This document shows positions 20,421 to 29,864 of a stretch of 64,000 nt of DNA, in pieces. Location: assembly GCF_902498185.1 (NCBI RefSeq), contig NZ_CABVIX010000003.1, forward strand, positions 124,001 to 188,000. Reading direction: 5' to 3'. Origin of the DNA: Pseudomonas fluorescens (GTDB lineage Bacteria > Pseudomonadota > Gammaproteobacteria > Pseudomonadales > Pseudomonadaceae). The notes under the pieces are model-generated. The model saw only the letters and a list, made by a program, of their open reading frames with translations. It was not told the origin of the DNA and did no database searches. Made by a program: the position numbers and the translations under genes. Position 1 is the first letter of the stretch; each line of letters opens with the position of its first letter.

Positions 20421-21170
20421 TTACTTGGCCTGGGCCAGCGCCAGCTTGGCGACCTGCGGTGCCGGCTGGTATCCCGGGATCACCTGGCCGTTTTCCAGGA
20501 CGATGGCCGGTGTGCCGTTGACACCGATCGACTGGCCCAGCGCGAACTGCTTGCCAACCGGGTTGGCGCACTTGGCAGCCTTGATTTCCTTGCCCTCGAC
20601 CATCTTGTCCAGCGCCGCGCGGCGGTCGCTCGAGCACCACACAGCCTGCAGCTGCTCATCGCCCGCCGAGCCAGGGCCCTGGCGCGGGAAGGCGACATAG
20701 CGCACTTCGATACCGCGGCGGTTCAGCTCAGGCACTTCGGCATGCAGCTTGTGGCAGTACGGGCAGGTGGTGTCGGTAAACACGGTGATGTGGGACTTGG
20801 TTTCACCCTTGGCAGGATAAACCACCATCTCGCCGGCTGGAATGCCGTTGATGAGCTTGGCCACGCCCTGGCGCTCGGTCTTCTCGGTGAGGTTGACCGG
20901 CTTGCCGTCCTGGATCTGGAACAGGTACCCCTGCATCACGAACTGGCCGTCGGCACTGGCGTACAGCACGCGGCCACCCTGCAGCTTGACTTCATACAAG
21001 CCATTGAGCGGGCTGCTGGCGACGCTCTCCACAGGCACATCAAGCTCCAGCGACTGCAAGGTCTTGCGGATTGCCTGCTCGGCGCCTTCGGTGACGGGGG
21101 CCGGGGCGGCGGATGCAAAGGTACTGACCAGCGCCAGGGCGGCGGCGGCGAAAATCTGGGTCACGCGCAT
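20421..21170 (-). CDS. dsbC: Thiol:disulfide interchange protein DsbC
   Basis: DsbC is the periplasmic disulfide isomerase. The 249 residues begin with a Sec signal peptide (MRVTQIFAAAALALVSTFASA). An N-terminal dimerisation domain follows, then a thioredoxin domain with active site CPYC at 136-139. A second cysteine pair of the family lies near residues 177 and 199. The cis-proline motif is VNGTPAIV. AGGAG lies seven bases before the ATG at 21170. The usual neighbours hom and xerD flank it. It could assist folding of exported proteins, but nothing here links it specifically to the secretion cluster. Confidence 0.95.
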   Translation of the reverse strand: MRVTQIFAAAALALVSTFASAAPAPVTEGAEQAIRKTLQSLELDVPVESVASSPLNGLYEVKLQGGRVLYASADGQFVMQGYLFQIQDGKPVNLTEKTERQGVAKLINGIPAGEMVVYPAKGETKSHITVFTDTTCPYCHKLHAEVPELNRRGIEVRYVAFPRQGPGSAGDEQLQAVWCSSDRRAALDKMVEGKEIKAAKCANPVGKQFALGQSIGVNGTPAIVLENGQVIPGYQPAPQVAKLALAQAK

Positions 21171-21322
21171 GGAGTCTCCTTCGAGGCGGACAGGGCCTGG
21201 GGCGTGGCGAGCGCAAGGTAAGCGCGGCCATCGTGCGGCCCTTGGTGCAAACCGCCCAAGACTACCACAACCGGCTGGTGCTGACCGACTCCCGACGTCA
21301 GGTGACGGATGATGAATTTCGT

Positions 21323-22219
21323 TCATCCACGGGGGTGATGTTCGGCATGCAGTTGCTGCAGACGCGCCCGTGCCACGTGGGTGTAGATCTGTGTGGTCGA
21401 CAGGTCGCTGTGGCCCAGCAGCATCTGCACCACGCGCAGGTCGGCGCCGTGGTTGAGCAAGTGCGTGGCGAAGGCATGCCGCAGGGTGTGTGGCGACAGC
21501 GGTTTGTCGACCCCGGCCACCAGCGCCTGGTGCTTGATGCGGTGCCAGAACGTCTGGCGGGTCATCTGCTCGCCGCGCTGGCTCGGAAACAGTACATCGC
21601 TGGGCCGCCCATTGAGCATCTCGACACGCCCCTGGCGCAGGTACCGCTCGATCCAGTTCACCGCCTCTTCGCCCATGGGCACCAGGCGCTCCTTGCTACC
21701 CTTGCCCATCACCCGCAGCACGCCCTGGCGCAGGTTGACCTGGTCCAGGGTCAGGCTGACCAGTTCGGTGACGCGCAGGCCGCAGGCATACAGCACCTCG
21801 AGCATGGCCCGGTCACGCTGGCCGATCGCTTCGCTCAGGTCCGGTGCCCGCAGCAGCGCCTCGACGTCCGCTTCAGAGAGGGACTTGGGGAGCGGGCGGC
21901 CCAGTTGTGGCATCTCGACCTGCAGGGTGGGGTCGAGGCCGATCAGCTTCTCGCGCAGCAGATAGCGGTAGAAGCCGCGCAAGCCCGAGAGCAGGCGCGC
22001 AGTGGAACGCGGCTTGTAGCCCTGGTCGAGGCGCCAGGCCAGGTGATCGAGGATCAGCTCGCGGCCGGCATCGGGCAGTGTCACGGCACGGTCATGCAGC
22101 CAGCCGTTGAACAGCGCCAGGTCGCTGCGGTAGGAGGCGCGGGTGTTGTCGGAGAGGCCTTTCTCGAGCCAGAGGGCGTCGAGAAACTGGTCGATCAGGG
22201 GGTGGTCCAGGGCGGGCAT
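21323..22219 (-). CDS. xerD: Site-specific tyrosine recombinase XerD
   Basis: With XerC it resolves chromosome dimers at dif under control of FtsK. The 298 residues have the N-terminal SAM-like DNA-binding domain and the catalytic domain. The catalytic residues R149 (CGLRVTEL), K173 (GKGSKERLVP), H244 and R247 (HTLRHAFATHLL), H270 (LLGHSDLSTT) and nucleophile Y279 (IYTHV) are all present. Length is the standard 298. It stands before dsbC as in other pseudomonads. Confidence 0.96.
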   Translation of the reverse strand: MPALDHPLIDQFLDALWLEKGLSDNTRASYRSDLALFNGWLHDRAVTLPDAGRELILDHLAWRLDQGYKPRSTARLLSGLRGFYRYLLREKLIGLDPTLQVEMPQLGRPLPKSLSEADVEALLRAPDLSEAIGQRDRAMLEVLYACGLRVTELVSLTLDQVNLRQGVLRVMGKGSKERLVPMGEEAVNWIERYLRQGRVEMLNGRPSDVLFPSQRGEQMTRQTFWHRIKHQALVAGVDKPLSPHTLRHAFATHLLNHGADLRVVQMLLGHSDLSTTQIYTHVARARLQQLHAEHHPRG

Positions 22220-22306
22220 GCGGGCGATGGGTATGGGGATTGGACGCCTAGTGTTTCACAGGTGGAGGTGTGCTGTCTTTGCGGGCCTTGCTACTGCTCC
22301 CAGAAC

Positions 22307-22334
22307 GCAAAAAAGCAGCCCGAAGGCTGCTTTT
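22307..22334 (-). terminator. Intrinsic terminator of the rpsP-rimM-trmD-rplS operon
   Basis: On the minus strand GCAGCC-TTCG-GGCTGC is followed by TTTTTTG. The loop is a stabilising UUCG tetraloop, and flanking A/T pairs extend the stem. It lies about 40 bp after the rplS stop codon. Confidence 0.92.
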
Positions 22335-22372
22335 CTTTCGCATGGCGGCCGAAGCTACCGGTCAAGCTGTCC

Positions 22373-22723
22373 TCAGGACAGTTTTTCCTTGATGCGAGCG
22401 GCTTTGCCGGACAGGTCGCGCAGGTAGTACAGCTTGGCTTTACGCACGTCACCACGACGTTTCACGGCCAGGCTGTCGATTTGCGGGCTGTAGGTCTGGA
22501 AGGTACGCTCTACGCCAACACCGCTGGAGATCTTGCGCACGGTGAAGGCGCTGTTCAGACCGCGGTTACGCTTGGCGATTACAACGCCTTCGAAAGCCTG
22601 CAGACGCGAGCGCTCACCTTCCTTCACTTTCACCTGGACGACGATGGTGTCGCCCGGGGCAAAGGCCGGGATCTCTTTGCTCATCTGCTCAGCTTCGATC
22701 TGCTGAATGATTTTGTTGGTCAT
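22373..22723 (-). CDS. rplS: 50S ribosomal protein L19
   Basis: L19 lies at the 30S-50S interface. The 116-residue sequence contains the family signatures [26 protein letters not shown] and [13 protein letters not shown]. It is the last gene of the conserved rpsP-rimM-trmD-rplS operon, 42 bp after trmD, and is followed by a UUCG terminator. Confidence 0.97.
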   Translation of the reverse strand: MTNKIIQQIEAEQMSKEIPAFAPGDTIVVQVKVKEGERSRLQAFEGVVIAKRNRGLNSAFTVRKISSGVGVERTFQTYSPQIDSLAVKRRGDVRKAKLYYLRDLSGKAARIKEKLS

Positions 22724-22765
22724 GCTGTGCTCCTAAGGTAAATCGTCTGACTTACCATCGATACG

Positions 22766-23518
22766 TTAACTATCGTCCCGCTCGCGAATGTATTCATCGA
22801 GCAGCTTCTTCTCTTCTCCAGAAAGTGAGCGACTTTCCAGAAGATCGACGCGCCGTTCATAGGTCCGCCCAAGGGACTGCTGTAAACGCCAACGCCGGAT
22901 GTGTGCATGGTTGCCACTTAGCAACACGTCGGGAACACGCTGATCCGCATACACCTCAGGCCGGGTGTAGTGCGGGCAATCGAGCAGACCGTCAGTGAAG
23001 GAATCTTCCTCCGCCGAGTCCACATGCCCTAAAGCTCCGGGCAGCAGTCGCGTAACCGCATCGATCAGAACCATGGCCGGCAGCTCGCCACCGGACAACA
23101 CATAGTCGCCAATCGACCACTCTTCATCGACATGAGCCTGGATAAAGCGCTCGTCGATGCCTTCATAACGACCGGCGATCAGGATCAGAGATTCCTGTTG
23201 CGCCAGGCCTTTGACCGCCTGCTGATCCAGCTTGCGGCCTTGCGGCGAGAGATAGATCACCTTCGCCGATGCTCCGGTCGCTTGCCTGGCGCTAGCCAGG
23301 GCATCTTCCAGAGGCTTGATCTTCATCACCATCCCCGGACCACCGCCAAAAGGCCGATCATCCACCGTGTGGTGGCGATCAGTGGTGTAGTCCCGCGGGT
23401 TCCAGCAGGTTACTTGCAGCAACCCCTGTCGCACCGCGCGGCTGGTAATGCCGTACTCCGTGATGGCCGAGAACATCTCGGGGAACAACGTGATGACTTC
23501 TACGCGAAGGTTACCCAT
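22766..23518 (-). CDS. trmD: tRNA (guanine-37-N1)-methyltransferase
   Basis: TrmD methylates G37 next to the anticodon and prevents +1 frameshifting. The 250 residues contain the SPOUT trefoil-knot motifs [18 protein letters not shown] and [15 protein letters not shown], plus GGGPGMVMK near the N terminus. It starts 3 bp after the rimM stop codon. Confidence 0.97.
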   Translation of the reverse strand: MGNLRVEVITLFPEMFSAITEYGITSRAVRQGLLQVTCWNPRDYTTDRHHTVDDRPFGGGPGMVMKIKPLEDALASARQATGASAKVIYLSPQGRKLDQQAVKGLAQQESLILIAGRYEGIDERFIQAHVDEEWSIGDYVLSGGELPAMVLIDAVTRLLPGALGHVDSAEEDSFTDGLLDCPHYTRPEVYADQRVPDVLLSGNHAHIRRWRLQQSLGRTYERRVDLLESRSLSGEEKKLLDEYIRERDDS

Positions 23519-23521
23519 CGG

Positions 23522-24058
23522 TTAAAAATCCGCGTCCCATTCGACCCGCATCACGCCTGCTTCCAGGTCGATTGCCAGCACGCATTGCTCCGTATAGGGC
23601 AACAAGCGCTCGCGATCGTCCAGGCTGCCTGCGCCGGGCTTGACCACCATTACATCGTTCGCGCCGGTCTCCAACAGGTGATCAACCGTGCCGAACAGCT
23701 GTTCGTCCTGGTTGATGACTTTCAGGCCTACCAACTGGTACCAGTAGTACTCGTCGACAGGCAGGTTGGGCAAAAGGCTTCGCGAGATACAAATCTCGTA
23801 ACCGCTCAGAAGACGCGCTTCATCACGATCGTCGAGGCCTTTGAGCTTGGCGACCAGGTCCTTTTGAGTGGAACGGCCACTGACCAGCTCTACCTGCTTC
23901 ACCACGCCTTCGCGCCGAAGCGTCCAGTTGCGGTAGTCCAACAGGTTTTCAATCGGATCGGTAAAGGAGTAGACCTTCACCTCGCCGCGAACGCCGTGAA
24001 CCGAAAAAATCTTGCCGACGACGATCAGGTCATCCGCTTTTTCTGGCGTCGCGCTCAT
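23522..24058 (-). CDS. rimM: 16S rRNA processing protein RimM
   Basis: RimM is a 30S maturation factor that binds S19. The 178 residues comprise the N-terminal RimM barrel (VVGKIFSVHGVRGEVKVYSFTDP) and a PRC-barrel domain (YYWYQLVGLKVINQDEQLFG). The C terminus LEAGVMRVEWDADF is typical. It lies 5 bp after rpsP. Confidence 0.96.
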   Translation of the reverse strand: MSATPEKADDLIVVGKIFSVHGVRGEVKVYSFTDPIENLLDYRNWTLRREGVVKQVELVSGRSTQKDLVAKLKGLDDRDEARLLSGYEICISRSLLPNLPVDEYYWYQLVGLKVINQDEQLFGTVDHLLETGANDVMVVKPGAGSLDDRERLLPYTEQCVLAIDLEAGVMRVEWDADF

Positions 24059-24063
24059 GCTAT

Positions 24064-24315
24064 TCAGGCTGCAGCCTTGGCCGCTTCCTTCAGCAGCTGA
24101 GCAACACGCTCAGACGGCTGTGCGCCAACGCTCAACCAGTGAGCAACGCGGTCTTCTTTAACGGACAGACGAACTTCCTGACCACGGGCGATCGGGTTGA
24201 AGAAACCAACCTGTTCGATGTGGGAGCCGTCACGCGGGTTACGCGAGTCGGTTACGGTCAGTTGGTAAAACGGGCGCTTTTTGGAGCCGCCACGGGCAAG
24301 ACGGATGGTTAGCAT
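24064..24315 (-). CDS. rpsP: 30S ribosomal protein S16
   Basis: The 83-residue S16 starts [25 protein letters not shown], the conserved N terminus, at the ATG at 24315. The frame extends 34 codons upstream into the leader, but those codons are not family sequence. It is the first gene of the rpsP-rimM-trmD-rplS operon. Confidence 0.97.
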   Translation of the reverse strand: MLTIRLARGGSKKRPFYQLTVTDSRNPRDGSHIEQVGFFNPIARGQEVRLSVKEDRVAHWLSVGAQPSERVAQLLKEAAKAAA

Positions 24316-24388
24316 TGAACATCGTTCCTGTAGTCGGTGCTGCAAATCATGATGCACAGCGGGCACACGGGTGCCCGAAAGGCCGCAT

Positions 24389-24417
24389 ATTCTCAAGGAA
24401 TATACGGACTTTTGCAA
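24389..24417 (-). promoter_or_regulatory. Candidate sigma-70 promoter of the rpsP operon
   Basis: The minus strand carries TTGCAA (-35, 24412-24417), a 17-bp spacer and GAGAAT (-10, 24389-24394). Each box matches consensus at four of six positions. A transcript would have a leader of about 66 nt before rpsP. Confidence 0.4.
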
Positions 24418-24464
24418 ATCCCTTTTTATGGATCACAAGGACTGCCTGCTGATCTGCGTTTCGG

Positions 24465-24484
24465 GCCGCCTTGTACAAGGCGGC
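24465..24484. repeat. 20-bp perfect palindrome between ffh and rpsP
   Basis: GCCGCCTTGTACAAGGCGGC is identical on both strands. A second stem, GGTCATCGGC/GCCGATGACC, lies between it and the ffh stop codon. Neither is followed by a T-run, so they may be hairpins ending or protecting the ffh transcript rather than classic intrinsic terminators. Confidence 0.55.
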
Positions 24485-24546
24485 ATTGACCCGCCGGGGC
24501 GGGTTCCGGTCATCGGCGGTGCTGCATGCCGATGACCTGAATCGGT

Positions 24547-25923
24547 CTACATCTTGGGCATGCCGCCGCCAGGCATCATGCCGCCAAGGCCGCGCATCAT
24601 CTTCGACATGCCGCCCTTGGTGGAAAACTTCTTCATCATCTTCTGCATCTGCTTGTGCTGCTTGATCAGCCGGCCGATGTCCTGCACCTGCGTGCCGGAG
24701 CCCATGGCGATGCGGCGCTTGCGCGAACCGCTGATCAGGTCAGGGTCGCGGCGCTCGGCCGGGGTCATGGAGTTGATGATCGCTTCCATCTGCTTGAACT
24801 GCTTCTCGGCCGCGCCCTGGGCGTTGCCCATCTGCGACAGGTTGACCCCGCCGATGCTCGGCAGCTTGTCCATCAGTCCACCCAGGCCGCCCATGTTCTT
24901 CATCTGCTGAAGCTGGTCGCGGAAGTCCTCGAGGTCGAAGCCCTTGCCCTTCTTGAGTTTCTTGGCGAGCTTGTCGGCCTTGTCCTTGTCGAGGGTCTGC
25001 TCGGCCTGCTCGATCAGGCTGAGCACATCGCCCATGCCCAGGATGCGCGAGGCAATGCGGTCCGGGTGGAACGGCTCGAGCGCTTCGCTCTTCTCGCCCA
25101 TGCCGATGAACTTGATCGGCTTGCCGGTAATCGCGCGCACGGACAGCGCGGCACCGCCACGGGCGTCACCGTCGACCTTGGTGAGGATCACACCGGTCAG
25201 CGGCAGCGCATCGCCAAAGGCCTTGGCCGTGTTGGCGGCGTCCTGGCCGGTCATGGCGTCGACCACGAACAGGGTCTCGACCGGCTTGACCGCGGCATGC
25301 AGGTGCTTGATCTCGGCCATCATCTCGGCGTCGATGTGCAGGCGGCCGGCGGTGTCGACGATGACCACGTCGATGAACTTGAGCTTGGCTTCGCGGATGG
25401 CCGCTTCAGCGATGGCCACCGGCTTCTGGCTGATGTCGGACGGGAAGAACGTCACGCCGATGTCGTTGGCCAGGGTTTCGAGCTGCTTGATCGCCGCCGG
25501 ACGGTAGACGTCGGCCGACACCACCATCACGGACTTTTTCTTGCGCTCCTTGAGGAAGCGCGCCAGCTTGCCGGCGGTGGTGGTCTTGCCCGCACCCTGC
25601 AGGCCGGCCATCAGCACCACGGCCGGTGGCGTGGCATTGAGCGCGAGGTCTTCGTTGGCCGCGCCCATCAGGCCTTCGAGCTCGGCCTGGACGATCTTGA
25701 CGAACGCCTGGCCCGGCGTCAGGCTGCGCGACACTTCGGTACCGACGGCGCGGTCCTTGACCTTGTTGACGAAATCCTTGACCACCGGCAGGGCGACGTC
25801 GGCCTCGAGCAAGGCCATGCGCACTTCGCGCAGGGTGTCCTTGATGTTGTCTTCGGTCAGCTTGGCCTTGCCGGTGACATGGCGAAGCGTCTGTGACAGG
25901 CGGTCGGTCAGGTTTTCGAACAT
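24547..25923 (-). CDS. ffh: Signal recognition particle GTPase Ffh
   Basis: Ffh binds signal sequences of nascent inner-membrane proteins and 4.5S RNA. The 458 residues comprise the N domain, the G domain (P-loop GLQGAGKTTTAGK, then VDTAGRLHID and ILTKVDGDARGG) and the methionine-rich M domain, whose C terminus reads MSKMMRGLGGMMPGGGMPKM. AAAGGA precedes the ATG at 25923. It is divergent from the CcsA-like gene. Confidence 0.97.
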   Translation of the reverse strand: MFENLTDRLSQTLRHVTGKAKLTEDNIKDTLREVRMALLEADVALPVVKDFVNKVKDRAVGTEVSRSLTPGQAFVKIVQAELEGLMGAANEDLALNATPPAVVLMAGLQGAGKTTTAGKLARFLKERKKKSVMVVSADVYRPAAIKQLETLANDIGVTFFPSDISQKPVAIAEAAIREAKLKFIDVVIVDTAGRLHIDAEMMAEIKHLHAAVKPVETLFVVDAMTGQDAANTAKAFGDALPLTGVILTKVDGDARGGAALSVRAITGKPIKFIGMGEKSEALEPFHPDRIASRILGMGDVLSLIEQAEQTLDKDKADKLAKKLKKGKGFDLEDFRDQLQQMKNMGGLGGLMDKLPSIGGVNLSQMGNAQGAAEKQFKQMEAIINSMTPAERRDPDLISGSRKRRIAMGSGTQVQDIGRLIKQHKQMQKMMKKFSTKGGMSKMMRGLGGMMPGGGMPKM

Positions 25924-26009
25924 GGTGATCCTTTCAGGCTCCGTGAAGCCGGGGTTTGTCAGGCGCCCTGCGCCGCGACTCGGCAGGCCGTGGGCACGGC
26001 AAGCTGGCG

Positions 26010-26015
26010 ATTATA
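26010..26015 (-). promoter_or_regulatory. Candidate ffh promoter (-10 box)
   Basis: The minus strand has a perfect TATAAT in CGTTATAATCGCC, 86 bp before the ffh start. No convincing -35 hexamer is seen 16-18 bp upstream. It lies in the divergent region shared with the CcsA-like gene. Confidence 0.4.
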
Positions 26016-26120
26016 ACGAAGACTGTGGCGCGCGCACACCATGTGCGCAGCCGCCGGTCTTCCTTGGCGCAGGCGTTCTATGCCAAACTCAGCCTCTTTA
26101 GGGTCTGCCTACCAGGACTT

Positions 26121-26933
26121 ATGCTCTCCTTGTCACCCAGCCTGATCCCCAACCTGGTCGCCGCCTGCCTCTATGCCGCCGCGACTTTCTATCATGGCAC
26201 CCGCCTGGCCCAGGGCACCCGCGCCGACAAACGGCTGCTGGGCGCGCTTGGCGCACTGGCGGTTGTCGCCCAGGGCACGGCCCTGTTCTGGCAGCTGCTC
26301 ACCCCGCTGGGCCTGAGCCTGGACTTCTTCAGCGCGGCGAGCCTGATCGCCACCGCGGTCATTGCCCTGACGCTGCTGGCCTGCCTGCGCATTCCGGTGG
26401 AAAACCTGCTCCTGCTGCTGTTCCCGCTGGGCGCGGTCACGGCCTTGCTGTCGCAGTTCGCGCCGCCTGGCACGGTGCCGCTGATCAACGAAGAGCCTGG
26501 CATCCTCGCGCACATCCTGTTGTCGATCCTGGCCTATGGCCTGTTCACCATCGCCGTGTTCCAGGCCCTGCTACTGTTACTTCAGGACCACCAGCTCAAG
26601 CACAAGCATCCGTCGGGCCTGATCCGCAACTTCCCGCCCTTGCAGACCATGGAGAGCCTGCTGTTCGGCTTTCTCTGGACAGGCTGGTGCCTGCTGTCGC
26701 TCTCGCTGATCTCCGGCTGGCTGTTCCTCGACAACCTGTTTGCCCAGCACCTGGTGCACAAGACGTTGCTGGCCTGCGTTGCCTGGGTCGTGTTCAGCGT
26801 GCTGCTGTGGGGCCGCACCCGCCTGGGCTGGCGTGGCCACAAGGCCATCCGCTGGACCCTTGCCGGCTTCTGCCTGCTGATGCTTGCCTACTTCGGCAGC
26901 AAGCTGGTCCGCGAATTCATCCTGCATATCTGA
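26121..26933 (+). CDS. CcsA/YpjD-like cytochrome c assembly family membrane protein
   Basis: The 270-residue protein has about eight hydrophobic segments and the CcsA/CcmC-type build, with conserved aromatic and glycine positions such as GFLWTGWCLLSLSLISGWLF. In proteobacteria this gene usually sits next to ffh. Its function is not established and a role in heme handling is only suggested by homology. I chose the ATG at 26121 because the hydrophobic protein begins there; the open frame upstream overlaps the ffh promoter region. The CorC-like gene starts 11 bp after it. Confidence 0.87.
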   Translation: MLSLSPSLIPNLVAACLYAAATFYHGTRLAQGTRADKRLLGALGALAVVAQGTALFWQLLTPLGLSLDFFSAASLIATAVIALTLLACLRIPVENLLLLLFPLGAVTALLSQFAPPGTVPLINEEPGILAHILLSILAYGLFTIAVFQALLLLLQDHQLKHKHPSGLIRNFPPLQTMESLLFGFLWTGWCLLSLSLISGWLFLDNLFAQHLVHKTLLACVAWVVFSVLLWGRTRLGWRGHKAIRWTLAGFCLLMLAYFGSKLVREFILHI

Positions 26934-26943
26934 CGGCCCCGAC

Positions 26944-28149
26944 ATGGATACTCTGCCGTTTGCCCCATTGATCGGCACCCTGGTGCTGGCGCTGCTGTGG
27001 TCAATGCTGTTCAGCGCCGTGGACGCCGCGCGCCAGCAACGGCTCGCCGCCTCGCGCAACGACGACGCGGCGGAGCCTGCCGCCGCGCCCCAGGCCCTGG
27101 TGCTCTGCGCAACCCTGGGCAAGCTGCTGGTGCTGGGCCTGGCCTGCCTGATCGGCCAGCGCCACAGCGGTGAGCAGGGTTTCTGGCTGGCTGGGCTGGC
27201 GGCTGGCGCCGGATTACTGGTGCTGACCGAATACCTGCCGCGCCGGCTGGCCCGGCGCAATGCGCATGCCTTGGTGAGCCTGGGCAACAGCCTGCTGAAG
27301 CCCCCCCTTGTGTTGCTGCAACCACTGGCCTGCCTGCTCGACGGCTGCGCCCGCCTGCTGATGTGTCCCTGGCGCACCCGGTCCTCTGGCATGGTCAGGC
27401 ATCCCGAACATGCCGATGCCTTCAACGGCGACGAACCGCGTGACGAACCACGCCACGGCTTGCTGGACGGCCTGCAATCGCTGGACCGGGTCACCGTCAA
27501 CGATATCCTCGTCCCGCGCAGTGATGTCGACGGCGTCAACCTCGATGACCCCATCGAACAGATCATCGAGCAACTGATCATCAGTCGTCATACGCGCCTG
27601 CCGGTCTATCACAGCGATATCAACCAGGTCGAAGCGATCCTCAACACCAAGCTCATCAGCCATCTTCTGCCACGCGCCGAACTGACCCTCGAGAATCTTC
27701 AAGCCGCCTGCTACGAGCCCTACTTCGTGCCTGAAAGCACGCCACTGCAGATGCAGCTGCTGAACTTCCACAAGCAACAGCGCCGCCTGGGCGTGGTGGT
27801 CGACGAATACGGCGAAGTGCTGGGCATCGTCACCCTCGAAGACATTCTCGAAGAAATCGTCGGCGAGTTCGAGGACGAGCATGGCATGGACAACCCGCAC
27901 ATCCATCCGCAGACCGATGGCCGATTCGTCATCGAAGGCGCCGCGTCCCTGCGCGATGTCAATCGCAGCCTGGGCTGGCACCTGCCCTGCGACGGCGGGC
28001 CCAAGACGCTCAATGGCCTGGTCACCGAAGCGCTCGAGAGCATACCGGCGACTGCCGTATGCCTGAAAATCGGCCGTTATCGCATGGAAATCCTTGAAAC
28101 CGAGGACAATTGTGCCAGCCGCGTACTGGTGTGGACCGTGACCCGATAG
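26944..28149 (+). CDS. HlyC/CorC family (CNNM/DUF21-type) transporter
   Basis: The 401 residues comprise an N-terminal membrane part with about three hydrophobic segments, a pair of CBS domains (VTVNDILVPRSDVDGVNLDD and LGVVVDEYGEVLGIVTLEDILEEIVGEF) and a C-terminal CorC_HlyC domain. Family members are linked to magnesium or cobalt efflux and membrane-ion homeostasis. The start at 26944 follows the CcsA-like gene closely and implies co-transcription. Confidence 0.88.
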   Translation: MDTLPFAPLIGTLVLALLWSMLFSAVDAARQQRLAASRNDDAAEPAAAPQALVLCATLGKLLVLGLACLIGQRHSGEQGFWLAGLAAGAGLLVLTEYLPRRLARRNAHALVSLGNSLLKPPLVLLQPLACLLDGCARLLMCPWRTRSSGMVRHPEHADAFNGDEPRDEPRHGLLDGLQSLDRVTVNDILVPRSDVDGVNLDDPIEQIIEQLIISRHTRLPVYHSDINQVEAILNTKLISHLLPRAELTLENLQAACYEPYFVPESTPLQMQLLNFHKQQRRLGVVVDEYGEVLGIVTLEDILEEIVGEFEDEHGMDNPHIHPQTDGRFVIEGAASLRDVNRSLGWHLPCDGGPKTLNGLVTEALESIPATAVCLKIGRYRMEILETEDNCASRVLVWTVTR

Positions 28150-28412
28150 TTATACTCCGGTCACGCTTACCCAGCCCTGCCGTGTCGCCCGCTACCCGCA
28201 CCTGGCGTCGCACGGCCAGTCCGCATGACTGACGCGCTGTTTTGTGGCCCTGCTTCACACCCCGATCAGTGCCCCTCTTGCCCCTATCCCCAACGGGCAT
28301 CCGTTCAGTCCGGCGACCTACAACAATACGCTCCGGCGTCTGCGCGCCCGTGCCTGTCTGGGCCGTGCGCAGGCGATGCCCAGTGAGCACCATGACTGTC
28401 AGGGACCTACGC

Positions 28413-29714
28413 ATGACAACCACCAGCAGCTATGCCGAGGCCACACCGGCCCCGGTCAACTCGCCAACGCGCGTGGCTACGGCCAGCTTCATCGGCACCG
28501 CCATCGAATTCTACGATTTCTACGTCTACGCCACCGCCGCTGCCCTGGTGATCGGCCCGGTGTTCTTCCCTTCGGGGTCGGGGACCGCACAGATGCTTGC
28601 GGCATTCATGACCTTTGGGATCGCCTTTCTCGCCCGGCCGCTGGGCTCGGCGCTGTTCGGTCACTTCGGCGACCGCATCGGGCGCAAGTCGACCCTGGTC
28701 GCCTCCTTGCTGCTGATGGGCGTTTCCACCACCTTGATCGGCGTGCTACCGGGCTACGCCAGCATCGGCGTCTGGGCACCGATCATTCTGTGTCTGCTGC
28801 GTTTCTGCCAGGGCCTGGGACTTGGCGGAGAATGGGGCGGTGCTGCCCTGCTGGCCACCGAAAATGCCCCGCCTGGCAAGCGCGCCTGGTTTGGCATGTT
28901 CCCGCAACTGGGCCCGTCGATCGGTTTCCTGGCGGCCAACGGCCTGTTCCTCGGCCTGGCCCTGGGCCTGAGCGACGAGCAGTTCCGCGAGTGGGGCTGG
29001 CGCATTCCGTTCCTGCTCAGTGCTGCGCTGGTGATGGTGGGGCTGTATGTGCGGCTCAAGCTTGAGGAAAGCCCAGTCTTTGCCAAGGCCGTGGCACGCC
29101 AGGAGCGGGTGAAGATGCCTGTCGTGGACGTGTTCGCCAAGCACTGGCGGCCGACCCTGCTGGGCGCCGCGGCGATGGTGGTGTGCTATGCGCTGTTCTA
29201 CATCTCGACGGTGTTCTCGCTCAGCTACGGCGTGTCGACCCTGGGCTACAGCCGTGAGACGTTCCTCGGATTGCTGTGCTTCGCGGTGGTCTTCATGGCG
29301 CTGGCTACGCCGCTGTCCGCCTGGCTCAGCGATCGCTACGGGCGCAAGCCGGTGCTGGTCGTCGGCGCCCTGCTGGCGGTGGCGTCGGGCTTTACCATGG
29401 AGCCTTTGCTGACCTCGGGCTCGACGACGGGAGTCGCCGTTTTCCTGGCGCTTGAGCTGTTTCTGATGGGCGTGACGTTTGCACCGATGGGTGCGCTGCT
29501 GCCGGAGCTGTTTCCGACGCACGTGCGTTATACCGGTGCTTCGGCTGCGTATAACCTGGGCGGTATCGTCGGGGCCTCGGCAGCGCCGTTCTTCGCGCAG
29601 AAGCTGGTGACCATGGGTGGTCTGAGCTGGGTGGGCGGGTATGTGTCGGCCGCGGCCGTGTTGAGCCTGGTGGCAGTGTTGTGCCTCAAGGAGACACGCG
29701 ACACGGCGCTTTGA
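28413..29714 (+). CDS. MFS transporter, metabolite:H+ symporter (MHS) family
   Basis: The 433 residues have twelve predicted membrane helices. The MHS-type opening is ATASFIGTAIEFYDFYVYATAAAL, and the two MFS loop motifs are FGHFGDRIGRKSTL and SAWLSDRYGRKPVL. GLGLGGEWGGAALLATENAP is characteristic of the shikimate/ProP/KgtP subgroup. The substrate is unknown, probably a carboxylate or betaine-like solute. AGGGA lies seven bases before the ATG at 28413; an ATG at 28392 is an alternative. A 263-bp untranslated gap precedes it with no recognised riboswitch. Confidence 0.88.
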   Translation: MTTTSSYAEATPAPVNSPTRVATASFIGTAIEFYDFYVYATAAALVIGPVFFPSGSGTAQMLAAFMTFGIAFLARPLGSALFGHFGDRIGRKSTLVASLLLMGVSTTLIGVLPGYASIGVWAPIILCLLRFCQGLGLGGEWGGAALLATENAPPGKRAWFGMFPQLGPSIGFLAANGLFLGLALGLSDEQFREWGWRIPFLLSAALVMVGLYVRLKLEESPVFAKAVARQERVKMPVVDVFAKHWRPTLLGAAAMVVCYALFYISTVFSLSYGVSTLGYSRETFLGLLCFAVVFMALATPLSAWLSDRYGRKPVLVVGALLAVASGFTMEPLLTSGSTTGVAVFLALELFLMGVTFAPMGALLPELFPTHVRYTGASAAYNLGGIVGASAAPFFAQKLVTMGGLSWVGGYVSAAAVLSLVAVLCLKETRDTAL

Positions 29715-29781
29715 TACACCTATATGCCGACGCCGCCCCCACCGGATGGAACCGTGCCCAACCTAGAGGGCGCTGGAAGGT

Positions 29782-29864
29782 GTGGTAGCGGCTTCAGCCG
29801 CGAACACCGGCGCAGCCGGTGCCAGACACTGCGTCAGCCTCTTCGCGGCTGAAGCTCCCACAGG
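29782..29864. repeat. Inverted pair of REP-like elements
   Basis: GTAGCGGCTTCAGCCGCGAA (from 29785) and TTCGCGGCTGAAGCTCCCAC (from 29842) are near reverse complements, sharing a 15-nt core. The right copy has the CTTCGCGG...CTCCCACAGG layout of the P. putida REP elements. The pair lies between the convergent MFS gene and purT. Confidence 0.72.

Noticed and set aside
28150..28412. Riboswitch before the MFS gene
   Set aside because: No known riboswitch consensus was recognised; reported only as a long leader.
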